From Clostridiales bacterium (GTDB lineage: Bacteria > Bacillota > Dethiobacteria > Dethiobacterales > Dethiobacteraceae): a stretch of DNA of 64,000 nt. Below, one piece after another: positions 36,284 through 45,296 of this stretch. Under the pieces are notes generated by a model. It was not told where the DNA came from. It saw only the letters and a program-made list of their open reading frames with translations, and ran no database searches. Each line of letters begins with the position of its first letter. Within the stretch, counting starts at the first letter, position 1. Position numbers and translations under genes: made by a program. Location of the stretch: contig JAGXRM010000054.1 of assembly GCA_018335855.1 (NCBI GenBank), forward strand, positions 1 through 64,000, given 5' to 3'.

Positions 36284-36460
36284 TTAGTCTGTTGCGCCAT
36301 CTAACGTTGAAGAAATACTATTGAATTTCTCTTTGATCGCGTCGCCCATAAATCCTAGTGCAACCATAGCGACAATTGATACGAGTGCTAAGATAAGTGC
36401 GTATTCTGTCATGCCCTGTCCGGATTCCTCAGTGATAAATCTTTTAACTACATCCTTCAT
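36284..36460 (-). CDS. Flp-type pilin (58 aa), first of two
   Basis: This short gene encodes a class IVb Flp prepilin: a 16-residue leader (MKDVVKRFITEESGQG), the Flp box GMTEYALILALVSIVAMVALGF and a short hydrophilic tail ending LDGATD. Flp pilins polymerise into bundled adhesive pili. AAGGAGG lies 7 nt before the ATG. It stands directly upstream of tadE. Size and box match the family. Confidence 0.93.
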   Translation of the reverse strand: MKDVVKRFITEESGQGMTEYALILALVSIVAMVALGFMGDAIKEKFNSISSTLDGATD

Positions 36461-36552
36461 TATTCTTCCTCCTTTTAATTTGGTTATATTTTTCCCGAAA
36501 GCGAATTACCTGGTATCAGTGTACCATCGTCTGGAGATTCCTGGAATCAATC

Positions 36553-36768
36553 CTACGTCTCAAATATTCCGGGACCAAGGTCCCAATTTACCGCAGCGTT
36601 TTCGTTTTTCAGTGCATCTACAGCCCGGTTAAGCAAGTTGGTGATTTCTTCACCCATTACTTTCATCGCTATAAATACAGCCAGTGCTAAAATAGAAATT
36701 ATCAGTGCATATTCCGTCATTCCCTGCCCAACCTCTTCCGAAAGAAACCTTACAAGCAGTGAGGACAT
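36553..36768 (-). CDS. Flp-type pilin (71 aa), second of two
   Basis: This 71-aa prepilin has leader MSSLLVRFLSEEVGQG, Flp box MTEYALIISILALAVFIAMKV and a longer C-terminal tail ending WDLGPGIFET. It is a paralogue of the pilin downstream with a different tail, so one may be the major and one a minor pilin. GGGAGGG lies about 10 nt before the ATG. It begins the tad operon. Sequence resembling its last codons recurs upstream at 36840-36890. Confidence 0.92.
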   Translation of the reverse strand: MSSLLVRFLSEEVGQGMTEYALIISILALAVFIAMKVMGEEITNLLNRAVDALKNENAAVNWDLGPGIFET

Positions 36769-36892
36769 TCCATTGTATCCCTCCCAGTCGAAGTAAATTC
36801 TTCTATGTGCTCATTGTAGCATGCACAGATTGCTTGGCATATTCTCCCAAAGTCTCAAATACGGTAGGACCATAGTCCTGTTTTATGCGCAC

Positions 36893-36919
36893 AAAAAAAC
36901 CGCTCGCCTGAGCGGTTTT
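36893..36919 (-). terminator. Terminator of the degS-degU operon
   Basis: AAAACCGCTC and GAGCGGTTTT form a stem followed by a T-run on the minus strand, overlapping the degU stop. It separates the two-component genes from the tad operon. Confidence 0.85.
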
Positions 36920-37571
36920 AGAGTTTTACCAGTCTGTTTTTAACGGCATACAGCGCGGCCTGTGTCCGGTCTGTCACCTCAATCTTACGGAAGATGTTCG
37001 TGATATGATTCTTTACCGTCTTTTCACTGATATATAACTCTTCCCCGATTTCTTTATTGCTTTTTCCCCGGGCAATGAGCATCAGTACGTCCTGTTCCCG
37101 GCGGGAAAGCTGTTCTGTCTCCAAGTTCTTCTTAGTAATACGCTGAAATTCTCCTAGCAGCTTTTGGGTGATCCGCGGGTGAAATACTGTTTCGCCGCGG
37201 AAGACAGCCCGGATAGTCTCCACCAGGGAATCTGATTCGATATCTTTAAGTATGTACGCCGAGACACCGGACTTGACCAGTTCAAAGACATATTCTTCAT
37301 CATCGTGAATCGTCAGAGCGATAATACCAATCTGGGGAAAGTCAGTCTTAATGCGTCGCGTAGCCTCGATTCCGTTCACATTGGGCATATTTATGTCCAT
37401 CAGAATGATATCGGGCGTCAGCTCACCGGCTAATGTGTAGGCAATCTGGCCATCCGCTGCTTCAGCAACCACTTCCAGCCCTTCCTGCAGTGACAGAATT
37501 TTACGAAGCCCGTCACGGATCAAGGCATGGTCATCAGCTATTATTAGCCTGATATTTGTTTCCCCCGGCAT
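36918..37571 (-). CDS. NarL/DegU-type response regulator
   Basis: This 217-aa regulator has a receiver domain with ADDH acidic pair, phospho-acceptor in ILMDINMPNVNG, conserved Thr (ALTIHDD) and Lys (YILKDIES), and a C-terminal LuxR-type helix-turn-helix (LSRREQDVLMLIARGKSNKEIGEELYISEKTVKNHITNIFRKI). The ATG at 37571 is chosen because AAAGGAG is 8 nt upstream; the upstream GTG is too close to that site. It partners the DegS-like kinase and is the nearest regulator to the tad operon, which it may control (inference). Confidence 0.93.
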   Translation of the reverse strand: MPGETNIRLIIADDHALIRDGLRKILSLQEGLEVVAEAADGQIAYTLAGELTPDIILMDINMPNVNGIEATRRIKTDFPQIGIIALTIHDDEEYVFELVKSGVSAYILKDIESDSLVETIRAVFRGETVFHPRITQKLLGEFQRITKKNLETEQLSRREQDVLMLIARGKSNKEIGEELYISEKTVKNHITNIFRKIEVTDRTQAALYAVKNRLVKL

Positions 37572-37576
37572 CCCGC

Positions 37577-38716
37577 TCACTCCTTTATCGGTATCGTTAC
37601 GAAAATTTCCGTCCCTTTACCTGCAACTGAGGATATTTTCATCTGTCCGTCAAGCAATTCAACTCTTTCACGCATACCTAAAAGACCGAAGCACTCCATA
37701 TTTGCATCATTTAAGAAAGGATCCGTTTCAAAACCGCAACCATCATCGGTAATAGATATATTGACTCTGCCAGGGAGAACTTCAAGTTTAATCATGGCGC
37801 GGCGTGCACCGGCATGTTTATTGATATTATTTAACGCTTCCTGAACAATGCGGAAAACGGCTACTTCCAGCGGACCGGAGAGACGTCGCTCTTCTCCGCC
37901 TAATACAACCAGCTCAATACTCATGGCGTTTCGTTTTTGCAGTTCGGCAATAAAGCGGCGGAGTGTAGGCACAACGCCCAGATCATCCAGAACCATGGGA
38001 CGTAAGTCGAAGATAATTTTCCTAACTTCATGCAGGCTTTCTTTCACCATTTCCTTGAGATCATAAAGTTCCTGCTTAACTTTGTCGGGCTCCACAGCCA
38101 TTAGTTTTTCACATATTTCTGCCCTCAGGACAACATTGGCCATGGACTGAGCTGGTCCGTCATGAATTTCCCGGGCTACGCGCAGCCGTTCTTCCTCCTG
38201 CGCTTTAATAACCCTCACACTAAGTTGCTGCCGCAACTGCAATTCATCTAACTTTACAGTAACATCCTGCAGGCCTCCCGACAGGAGGTTAAGAGCGAGG
38301 CCGACATGGTTCTCTAATTTTTCAGCTCTATCCAGGGTTTCTGTAATCCGGCGTAATGTTTTTTCGAACTGATCCCTTCTTTGCCGGTGCTGCGTCTCCC
38401 TCTCACGCATTAAACCCAGTTGAATCTGAATATGTTGAGCATCCTGATATGCTGCCTGAATATCCTTTTCTGAATATCCCTTGAAATTACGGTTCACTTC
38501 CATTAGATATAAGCGGGCCAGTTTCTCTTCTTTTTCCAACCTGTCCACTGCCGTTATGACATCGAGAATATCTCCCTTTAAATCGACTAATTTGGTTAAT
38601 ATTTCATCCCGCTCCTGCCTTGCGCCCTGCGCAAAGGAAAAGATCTGCTCGCGGCCTTCTTCGACTGCTTCGATCGTTCTTTTTAAGACCTGGTCCAGTT
38701 GTTTTATATCCTGCAA
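37577..38716 (-). CDS. DegS-like cytoplasmic sensor histidine kinase
   Basis: This 379-aa kinase lacks membrane spans. Residues 1-160 form a coiled-coil sensor as in DegS. The HisKA_3 domain has the phospho-acceptor His in RVAREIHDGPAQSMANVV, and the C-terminal ATPase has IVQEALNNINKHAGA, DDGCGF and GLLGMRERV. It starts at TTG with GGTGAT upstream. It lies 5 nt before the regulator gene. DegS kinases respond to intracellular cues; the signal here is unknown. Confidence 0.92.
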   Translation of the reverse strand: MQDIKQLDQVLKRTIEAVEEGREQIFSFAQGARQERDEILTKLVDLKGDILDVITAVDRLEKEEKLARLYLMEVNRNFKGYSEKDIQAAYQDAQHIQIQLGLMRERETQHRQRRDQFEKTLRRITETLDRAEKLENHVGLALNLLSGGLQDVTVKLDELQLRQQLSVRVIKAQEEERLRVAREIHDGPAQSMANVVLRAEICEKLMAVEPDKVKQELYDLKEMVKESLHEVRKIIFDLRPMVLDDLGVVPTLRRFIAELQKRNAMSIELVVLGGEERRLSGPLEVAVFRIVQEALNNINKHAGARRAMIKLEVLPGRVNISITDDGCGFETDPFLNDANMECFGLLGMRERVELLDGQMKISSVAGKGTEIFVTIPIKE

Positions 38717-38761
38717 ACAATCACCGCCGTTTCCGTACTCACCTTGTCTATATTCGACTCA

Positions 38762-38875
38762 TTATTTTCCCTTTCCTTCCTGTGTTACTGTTTTTCGACA
38801 AAAGACATATATTCTCTCCTGCGTTTGTTTTTGCAAAGTGGCCAGTAATTCGTTCAAATATTGCGTCCCGGGCAT
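38762..38875 (-). CDS. Possible 37-aa protein upstream of the DegS-like gene
   Basis: The 246-nt gap between the kinase gene and acd contains a 38-codon frame starting MPGTQYLNELLATLQKQTQ and ending GKGK. Composition looks protein-like and it lies 45 nt before the kinase start on the same strand, but the ribosome site is poor and no family is recognised. It may be chance. Confidence 0.3.
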   Translation of the reverse strand: MPGTQYLNELLATLQKQTQERIYVFCRKTVTQEGKGK

Positions 38876-38962
38876 AATTTAACACTTTGATTTGAACAAT
38901 ATGACTATCGGCCTTTTTTAAACATACTTTAATTGTCAGAGTCCCAAAGAGGGTGAGAACGT

Positions 38963-41080
38963 ATGACACTGGATTCATTATTTAAACCTGAAACGGTAGC
39001 AATCATTGGCGCGTCGAATACAGAAGGAAAAATAGGACACGCCATTATGAAAAATATTATCAGCAGCGGTTATAGAGGTGAACTTTATCCTGTAAACCCT
39101 GGTAGTTCTGAAATTCTGGGCTATAAAAGCTATGGTGCCGTCAAAGAGATTGGCAATGTGGTAGATATGGCCGTTATTGCCGTTCCCGCAGAACGGGTCC
39201 TGACAGTCGCCCAGGATTGCGGTGAGGCAGGGGTCAGGTATCTCGTTGTCGTAACTGCTGGATTTAAGGAAATTGGCGAGAAAGGCATGAAGCGGGAAAA
39301 AGATTTACTTTCTGTTTGTCAAAAATATAATATGCGCCTCGTCGGGCCTAATGTTGTTGGAGTTATGGATACTCACACACCCTTGAATGCATCATTTGCC
39401 AATGGGTTTCCGTTAGAGGGAGAAATCGCTTTTATTTCGCAGAGCGGTGCCATGCTGCTGGCAATTCTGGATTGGAGCCGCAGCGTGGGTCTGGGTTTTT
39501 CCCGATTTATTTCCATGGGGAATAAGGCAGATTTAAACGAAGTCGACTTTATTTGGGCGGCGGCAGAGGATGTCAATACTAAAGTTATTCTCTGTTACAT
39601 CGAAGATGTGGCAGACGGACAACGCTTTCTCCGGGTGGTACGTGAAGCCAGCAAACGTAAGCCCGTCATTATCTTAAAATCCGGGACTTCCTCAGCCGGT
39701 GCGCGGGCAGCGTCATCCCATACTGGTGCACTGGCAGGAAGCGAGGTAGCATATGAAACAGCCTTTTTGCAAAGTGGTGTTATCCGTGCAAAGAACATGT
39801 CTGATCTTTTTGATCTGGCAGTTGCCTTTGTCAATCAACCGATCCCTGCCGGGAAACGGGTCGCCATTGTAACCAACTCCGGCGGCCCCGGGATTATCGC
39901 CACCGACAGTGTGGAAGAATACGGGATGCAAATGGCCCGTTTCAGCAAAGAGACCATTGAAAGAATGAGAAAGGTGCTCCCGGCCGAGGCGAATCTGTAC
40001 AACCCGGTTGACGTCCTGGGCGATGCCAGAACCGGGCGGTATCGGGATTCTCTGGAGGCAGTCCTTGAGGACGAAAACACAGACTGTGTTCTGGTCCTCC
40101 TCTCACCAGCGGCTGTAACAGAACCGGTGGAAACGTCTAACGCCATGGTCGAGTTGCAGCAAAAATATAAAAATAAACCGATTTTTGCAGCTTACATGGG
40201 TGGCGAGGGACTTGCCGAGGGATGTCGCATTCTCACATCATCCGGCCTGCCGTGTTTCACATTTCCTGAGACTGCAGTAAAAGCCTTTTCCGGTATGGTC
40301 AAATATTCAAGTCTGCACAAAAAGCTAACCCGGGATCAGAGCCCGCCAAAGTTTGAAAACCTCGATAGCAGGTCGGTAAAAGCAACATTTTACGACGTTT
40401 TACGTGACAGGCGTGTTGTCTTATTAGGCTTTGAAGCTACACAGGTGGCGGAAGCCTACGGAATTCCTGTAGCTCCCGTCTATTTGGCCAAAAGCGCGGA
40501 AGAAGCTGTTGAAATTGCGGAGTCCCTGGGCTTTCCATCTGTTCTGAAAGTTGCCTCCCCCAAAATAATGCACAAAAGTGATGTAGGCGGAGTAAAAGTT
40601 GGCTTACACGACAGCAGACAAGTGACAGAAGCGTTTCATGCAATTATGGAAAGTGTTACACGTTTAATGCCCGGCACACCAATTTACGGGATTGAAGTGC
40701 AGAAAATGATGCCTCCGGGCAATGAACTGATCATCGGAATGGTGCGCGATGTCCAGTTTGGCCCGCTACTGGCCTTTGGCTTAGGCGGCATATATGTAAA
40801 TCTGTTAAAAGATGCATCTTTCCGTCTGGCACAAGGGCTGACAAAAACACAAATTGAAGAAATGATTGCCGAGACAAAAGCGTATACTCTGATTCGGGGA
40901 TATCGCGGCAGTCAGCCCTCCGATATCGGTACAATCATTGATACCATAGCCAGAGTGGGCCGATTGGCCTTGGACTTTCCCGAGATAACGGAAATTGACT
41001 TAAATCCGATTATTGCCTATCCCGAAGGCGCTGTGGTCCTCGATGTGAAAATAACAGTCTCCTACGGTGACGATCTGTAG
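38963..41080 (+). CDS. ADP-forming acetyl-CoA synthetase (fused alpha-beta)
   Basis: This 705-aa acyl-CoA synthetase would convert acetyl-CoA + ADP + phosphate to acetate + ATP + CoA. Residues 1-450 are the alpha part: CoA-binding Rossmann fold (AIIGASNTEGKIGHAIMKNI), SQSGAMLLAILDWS, and the phospho-His in AASSHTGALAGSEVAYETAF. Residues 480-705 are an ATP-grasp beta part (GFPSVLKVASPKIMHKSDVGGV, EVQKMMPPGNELIIGMVRDVQFGP). GAGGGTGA precedes the ATG. It is followed after 14 nt by a DRTGG protein, a frequent pairing. It suits substrate-level ATP gain during acetate formation. Confidence 0.92.
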   Translation: MTLDSLFKPETVAIIGASNTEGKIGHAIMKNIISSGYRGELYPVNPGSSEILGYKSYGAVKEIGNVVDMAVIAVPAERVLTVAQDCGEAGVRYLVVVTAGFKEIGEKGMKREKDLLSVCQKYNMRLVGPNVVGVMDTHTPLNASFANGFPLEGEIAFISQSGAMLLAILDWSRSVGLGFSRFISMGNKADLNEVDFIWAAAEDVNTKVILCYIEDVADGQRFLRVVREASKRKPVIILKSGTSSAGARAASSHTGALAGSEVAYETAFLQSGVIRAKNMSDLFDLAVAFVNQPIPAGKRVAIVTNSGGPGIIATDSVEEYGMQMARFSKETIERMRKVLPAEANLYNPVDVLGDARTGRYRDSLEAVLEDENTDCVLVLLSPAAVTEPVETSNAMVELQQKYKNKPIFAAYMGGEGLAEGCRILTSSGLPCFTFPETAVKAFSGMVKYSSLHKKLTRDQSPPKFENLDSRSVKATFYDVLRDRRVVLLGFEATQVAEAYGIPVAPVYLAKSAEEAVEIAESLGFPSVLKVASPKIMHKSDVGGVKVGLHDSRQVTEAFHAIMESVTRLMPGTPIYGIEVQKMMPPGNELIIGMVRDVQFGPLLAFGLGGIYVNLLKDASFRLAQGLTKTQIEEMIAETKAYTLIRGYRGSQPSDIGTIIDTIARVGRLALDFPEITEIDLNPIIAYPEGAVVLDVKITVSYGDDL

Positions 41081-41094
41081 AAGGGGTGAAACGA

Positions 41095-42156
41095 ATGAAA
41101 AGTCTTTTTATCAGCGGAATGGCCGGCAGTGGAAAAACAGCCATAGCTTTAGGTTTGGCTCTTAAACTGCAGGAACAGGGCAAAAATATCGGCTATTTCA
41201 AGCCGCTTAGTTCCGCTAAAGGGCCGGGTAGCCGGACTGACGAAGATATACTTCTCTTTAAACAGGTGCTCTCCCTGACGCAAAAGGAAGAATTACTTGC
41301 CCCGGTAAAAACCGGACCGTACTATCTTTCCGTAGGGGCAAGGCGGGACCCGGCGGAACTTACTAAAAAAATTCAGAGTGCGTTTGAAGAGATTGCAGCA
41401 GCGGCCGATGTGGTAATCATTGACGGCTACCTCTCCCCATACTCGGCAGCCGGTAAAGGGTTGGACTCCATCCGTCTGGCAAAGATGTTTAACAGCGCAA
41501 TGATTTACGTTGCCCGGGTCGATGATGATCACAGCCTGGATAAAATGATCTCCTACAATGAATACTTCAAGCTGGCGGGAGTGAATCTTTTAGGTAGTAT
41601 ATTTAATAATGTTGAACGGACTCTCCTTGATAAAACCAGGGGCATCTATGCCCCTATTCTGGAGGAGTTCAACCATACGCTGCTGGGGATTATACCAAAA
41701 AAGCCAGAGATTGCCGCACCCACCGTCCGTGAATATTTTGAAGCACTGGGCGGGGAACTGTTAACCGGGGAAATTGGTATGGACGGCTTAGTGGAAGACG
41801 TGTTAGTTGGCTCAATGACGATCGAGAGTGCTCTGGGATACCTGCGACGGGCACCAAACAAAGCTGTCATCACAGGGGGCGACCGTTCCGATATGGCCGT
41901 TACCGCCCTGGAAACCAGTACTTCCGTCCTCATTTTGACCGGAGGCCTTTATCCCGACGTTGGCGTCCTCGCCCGGGCCATTGAAAAGAAAGTACCGGTC
42001 ATTCTGGTCCATTATGATACCTTTACGACGATTGAGCGCCTCCATGAAGTTACCCGTCGCATTCACCCGGGCGACGAACAGGGAATAGAAATCGCCAAAT
42101 CCAATATTAATGACCACTGCCGCTGGCAATCAATTCTTGATTATATTAACAGCTAA
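41095..42156 (+). CDS. BioD-like P-loop ATPase with DRTGG domain
   Basis: This 353-aa protein has an N-terminal dethiobiotin-synthetase-like P-loop domain (LFISGMAGSGKTAIALGLALKLQEQGKNIGYFKPLSS) and a DRTGG domain (about 210-320), like the regulatory N-terminus of large phosphotransacetylases but without the catalytic acyltransferase domain. The ATG at 41095 is chosen because GAAGGGG lies 8 nt upstream. Its position behind acd suggests regulation of acetyl-CoA/acetate flux. That role is inferred. Confidence 0.82.
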   Translation: MKSLFISGMAGSGKTAIALGLALKLQEQGKNIGYFKPLSSAKGPGSRTDEDILLFKQVLSLTQKEELLAPVKTGPYYLSVGARRDPAELTKKIQSAFEEIAAAADVVIIDGYLSPYSAAGKGLDSIRLAKMFNSAMIYVARVDDDHSLDKMISYNEYFKLAGVNLLGSIFNNVERTLLDKTRGIYAPILEEFNHTLLGIIPKKPEIAAPTVREYFEALGGELLTGEIGMDGLVEDVLVGSMTIESALGYLRRAPNKAVITGGDRSDMAVTALETSTSVLILTGGLYPDVGVLARAIEKKVPVILVHYDTFTTIERLHEVTRRIHPGDEQGIEIAKSNINDHCRWQSILDYINS

Positions 42157-42202
42157 AAAGTGTGACAGGGGCAATTCAAAAACTGCCCTTGTCACACTTT
42201 TC
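42155..42202 (+). terminator. Intrinsic terminator of the acd operon
   Basis: AAAAGTGTGACAGGGGCA pairs with TGCCCTTGTCACACTTTT (one wobble) around a ~10-nt loop. Confidence 0.85.
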
Positions 42203-42276
42203 GTTCTTGTCAACGACGGTTAACAGTTCGTTGACGATTTACTATTTTTGCGACAGAGAGTATTCCTGTCGTATTT

Positions 42277-43122
42277 TTATTCCACTTCTGTAAGCCATGA
42301 TATTATTAGAGAAATTTCCTCGCCGTATTCCAGATAGTTTTCTACCGGCGTTTCCAGAACCATTGGCAGGGATATAAACGCGGGGTGAGTAATGAAATTT
42401 AGCAGGCCTTCCTTCCCCAGATAACCGCGGCCGATCCGTTCATGTCTGTCTTTATGCGTGCCAGGGGGGAATTTTGAGTCGTTGAGATGAATTGCCCCTA
42501 TCTTGTCAAGGCCAACCGTCCCCCCTATGTCTTCCACAAGCCTGTCCACCTCTTCCCGACGTAAAAAGTCATACCCTTCACCCGTCAGGTGACAGGTATC
42601 AAGACATACGCCCAATCGTGCGGGGTGTCCCAATGCAGTGAATATTTCCTGAATATCGTGCAGTGTTCCAATTTCTGACCCCGACCCTGCCATGGTTTCA
42701 AGCAACAGATTTGTTTGCCCGGTAAATGGCAGGAATGACTCTTCCAGGCAATCTACAATACGTTTTAGTCCTGTATCTCGCCCAGAACCTGCATGGGAAC
42801 CAGGATGAATCACCAGATATTCAGCTCCCACCGCGTCCATACGACTCAAATCATCTGCCACCACCATCCGGGCAAACGTAAAGGAACGCTCGACGGGAGA
42901 AGCCATGTTAACCGTATATGGCAGGTGTCCAACAATGGGAGCAATATCGTACTCTGCTTTAAGTGCACGCCACCTCACTGTTTCTTCCGCCGAAATAGTC
43001 CTGGCTGCACCGCCCCGTGGGTTCCGTGAAAAAAACTGAAATGTATTGGCGCCTATTTCCCTGGCAGCCCTTGCTGCCTGGTCAAAGCCTTTAGAAACTG
43101 ACAAATGAGAGCCGAGACGCAT
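42277..43122 (-). CDS. nfo: Endonuclease IV (AP endonuclease)
   Basis: This 281-aa TIM-barrel enzyme cleaves abasic sites in base-excision repair. Motifs with metal ligands are visible: GSHLSVSKGF, IVGHLPYTVNMASP, LVIHPGSHAGSG, LLLETMAGSGSEIGT, GVCLDTCHLTGEGYD, HLNDSKFPPGTHKDRHERIGRG and the final VLETPVE. Length equals that of typical Nfo. GGAGGAG precedes the ATG. It is a single-gene unit. Confidence 0.97.
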   Translation of the reverse strand: MRLGSHLSVSKGFDQAARAAREIGANTFQFFSRNPRGGAARTISAEETVRWRALKAEYDIAPIVGHLPYTVNMASPVERSFTFARMVVADDLSRMDAVGAEYLVIHPGSHAGSGRDTGLKRIVDCLEESFLPFTGQTNLLLETMAGSGSEIGTLHDIQEIFTALGHPARLGVCLDTCHLTGEGYDFLRREEVDRLVEDIGGTVGLDKIGAIHLNDSKFPPGTHKDRHERIGRGYLGKEGLLNFITHPAFISLPMVLETPVENYLEYGEEISLIISWLTEVE

Positions 43123-43194
43123 AGTGCTCCTCCTTTATAATCCAAATAACAGGCTATCTCTTTTATACCATAAGGTACCGGAAATTCAAAATAG

Positions 43195-43218
43195 AAAAAG
43201 CTCCGACCGGAGCTTTTT
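43195..43218 (-). terminator. Intrinsic terminator of the spore-protein gene
   Basis: AAAAAGCTCC and GGAGCTTTTT pair around GACC, 10 nt after the stop codon. Confidence 0.8.
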
Positions 43219-43227
43219 GGCTGGCTA

Positions 43228-43452
43228 TCACCCGCTCTTTCTGGGCGCATTATCTTTTTTCTCTTCATCTTTCCGCAGTCTCTGGGAAACAAAACCACCT
43301 ACCTTGCCGGTTTCCCTGGCTGTCAGGTTCTCCCACCCCTGCTTTTTTATCTTATCCGTCAGACCCAATTCTTCTGCCACTTCAAACTTCATTTTTTCCA
43401 GCTCTTTTTCCCATGGCGTCATTTTATCCGGCTTTTTTTTATACTTTGTCAT
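43228..43452 (-). CDS. Small acid-soluble spore protein, alpha/beta type
   Basis: These 74 aa contain the SASP pattern: EKMKFEVAEELGL with the GPR-protease-like Glu site region, and the second signature WENLTARETGKVGGFVSQRL. Such proteins coat spore DNA into the A-form and protect it from UV and heat. AAGGAGG lies before the ATG, and an intrinsic terminator follows. The gene is a key sign that the organism can form endospores. Transcription by sporulation sigma G is expected from the family but not seen directly. Confidence 0.88.
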   Translation of the reverse strand: MTKYKKKPDKMTPWEKELEKMKFEVAEELGLTDKIKKQGWENLTARETGKVGGFVSQRLRKDEEKKDNAPRKSG

Positions 43453-43641
43453 GGCTGCCTCCTTTTAGTAAGTGACTCTTACGAAGATTGTTCCCCGGTT
43501 GCAGCATGTTTACTCTAAACTAAAAGCTGAAAAAAATATAAAAGCAAGATAACGGACTATTCAATAATAGGTGTTACCACCGTTGCAAAGAAGTAATCGG
43601 TACGTTTCCCGAAACCAGAGGATCCGGCTTCCCTCTGAAGC

Positions 43642-43677
43642 AAACACAAAAGCAGCTCATTGGCTGCTTTCGTGTTT
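43642..43677 (-). terminator. Terminator after the thiamine-binding protein gene
   Basis: AAACACGAAAGCAGC and GCTGCTTTTGTGTTT pair around a 6-nt loop on the minus strand. Confidence 0.75.
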
Positions 43678-43681
43678 GATA

Positions 43682-43978
43682 CTATTTGGGATTTTTTACT
43701 GCCTCAACCATACTGCTCATGTTCATTTCTTTGTCGCGGCGCTCATCAATGGTCATGTTGGTAATTACCCGGTTCACCCCAGCCTGAAAAGGAAGTTGGT
43801 GAACCTCAGAAGCCACTGACATTAAGTCGTCGAACTTCCCCTCTACCATTGTTGACATGGGCGTCACCTGGTAGGACAAACCGCGTCTTTCAAAAATGTC
43901 CTGGGCTTGGGTCAAATAACTGCTAAAACTGGCCTGGTCCGTTCCAACGGGTATAATGCTGATCTCAAGGACAGGCAT
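43682..43978 (-). CDS. MTH1187-family thiamine-binding protein (YqgV-like)
   Basis: This 98-aa protein has the ferredoxin-like fold pattern of the MTH1187/YkoF family: LEISIIPVGTDQASFSSYL, LSYQVTPMSTMVEGKFDDLM and GVNRVITNMTIDERRD. Members bind thiamine or hydroxymethyl pyrimidine and form tetramers. GAGAGGTGAT precedes the ATG. It stands alone with its own terminator; a thiamine gene (thiD-thiN) occurs 19 kb away. Confidence 0.85.
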   Translation of the reverse strand: MPVLEISIIPVGTDQASFSSYLTQAQDIFERRGLSYQVTPMSTMVEGKFDDLMSVASEVHQLPFQAGVNRVITNMTIDERRDKEMNMSSMVEAVKNPK

Positions 43979-44026
43979 CTAATCACCTCTCTTTAAAATT
44001 AGCATCCCCGAAAAAAGGTAAAAATA

Positions 44027-45280
44027 CTAGCTGACAACAGGATGTTGATGATGGTAAAACAAGCTGTAAAAAATTTTTCCACTGTTTATCAGCTTCTCTT
44101 TACGGTTCCCCAGGCGCTTTCCTTCGCGGATAATCGCAGTTAATAGTCCGGCGTTTCCGGTCTCTCCGGCCAGTATATAACCAACAAGAAGATCATCCTT
44201 AAAAACCAGCCGGCGGTAACTGCCGTCCACACTGATATATCTGCGCACTTCATATTCCGGCTCTTCGCCGCGGGCAAATCCGCCGGAAATTGCGGAAAAG
44301 CCAAATAACTCTGTGGAATTCATCGCTATGGACCCGCGATACTCTATCTTTCCTCCAAGCATATTCAGACCGGCAATCCTTCCCTGTTCCGTTGCATTGG
44401 GCCAAATTGCATTAACACGCTGACAGAGCCGGGCCAAATCAAAGGTCTCGATAACATCTCCGGCAGCAAAGATATCGGGTATATTCGTTCTCAACTGACT
44501 GTCAACGATTACTCCAAAATCAATGTGTATGCCGCTGCCACGAATACAGTCCACGTTGGGCCGTACTCCCTTACCGATAACGACCAAATCTGCAGGCAGA
44601 ACATCCCCGTCACTGGTTTTTACAGCGCAAACTGTGTCATCGAAAGATTGAATTTCATTAACATCTTTTTGCTTCAGGAATCGGATACCATGACGGGTAA
44701 GGTGGCCCTCCACCAATCCCGCTGCATATTCGTCCAACGCCTGAGAGAATATCTGCGATGAAGCACTGAGTACTGTAACGTCCATCCCCTGTTTTCGTAA
44801 GCCATAGGCGGTTTTCAGAGAGACCTGACCAGCACCTAAAATCACGGCATGCTTGCCCGGTTGCGCGTAGCGCAGCATCGACTTCGCATCGTTTAATGTC
44901 CTCAGCCCGTTAAAAACGGCTCGACACGCACCGCCAGGTATAAACGGAACTTCCGGCCCTGCCCCTGTCGCAATTAAAAGTCTGTCATACTCATACTTCC
45001 GTTCCGACAGTGTGTAAACACATTTCTTCTCCGGTTCTATCCGAATGGCTTTTTCACCGGGTCGAAAACGAATGTCCATTTTTTGATAGTAGTCAGCATC
45101 CCTGATGGATAACTGCTCTTCCCCACAGTCACCAGCCAGATAGTATGTTAGCAGACAGCGGGAATAAACGGGATATTTTTCATCCGATAAAATGGTAATT
45201 TCCGCAACGGGATCATGTTTGCGTATGGCTTCTGCAGCAAAAATCCCCGCCGCGCTGTTGCCGAGTATCAGATGGCGCAT
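44027..45280 (-). CDS. FAD/NAD(P)-dependent oxidoreductase of the CODH operon (FNOR type)
   Basis: This 417-aa pyridine-nucleotide-disulphide-like flavoprotein has an N-terminal FAD motif (HLILGNSAAGIFAAEAI), ATGAGPEVP, a second Rossmann motif for NAD(P) (AVILGAGQVSLKTAYGL) and FAAGDVIETFD near the C-terminal part. It resembles nitrite-reductase-large-subunit-type and rubredoxin-reductase-type enzymes. It is third in the cooF-cooS operon, 16 nt after cooS. In such operons it is known or proposed to pass electrons from CO through CooF to NAD(P)+. Confidence 0.9.
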   Translation of the reverse strand: MRHLILGNSAAGIFAAEAIRKHDPVAEITILSDEKYPVYSRCLLTYYLAGDCGEEQLSIRDADYYQKMDIRFRPGEKAIRIEPEKKCVYTLSERKYEYDRLLIATGAGPEVPFIPGGACRAVFNGLRTLNDAKSMLRYAQPGKHAVILGAGQVSLKTAYGLRKQGMDVTVLSASSQIFSQALDEYAAGLVEGHLTRHGIRFLKQKDVNEIQSFDDTVCAVKTSDGDVLPADLVVIGKGVRPNVDCIRGSGIHIDFGVIVDSQLRTNIPDIFAAGDVIETFDLARLCQRVNAIWPNATEQGRIAGLNMLGGKIEYRGSIAMNSTELFGFSAISGGFARGEEPEYEVRRYISVDGSYRRLVFKDDLLVGYILAGETGNAGLLTAIIREGKRLGNRKEKLINSGKIFYSLFYHHQHPVVS

Positions 45281-45296
45281 TTTATCGCCCCCCTCG

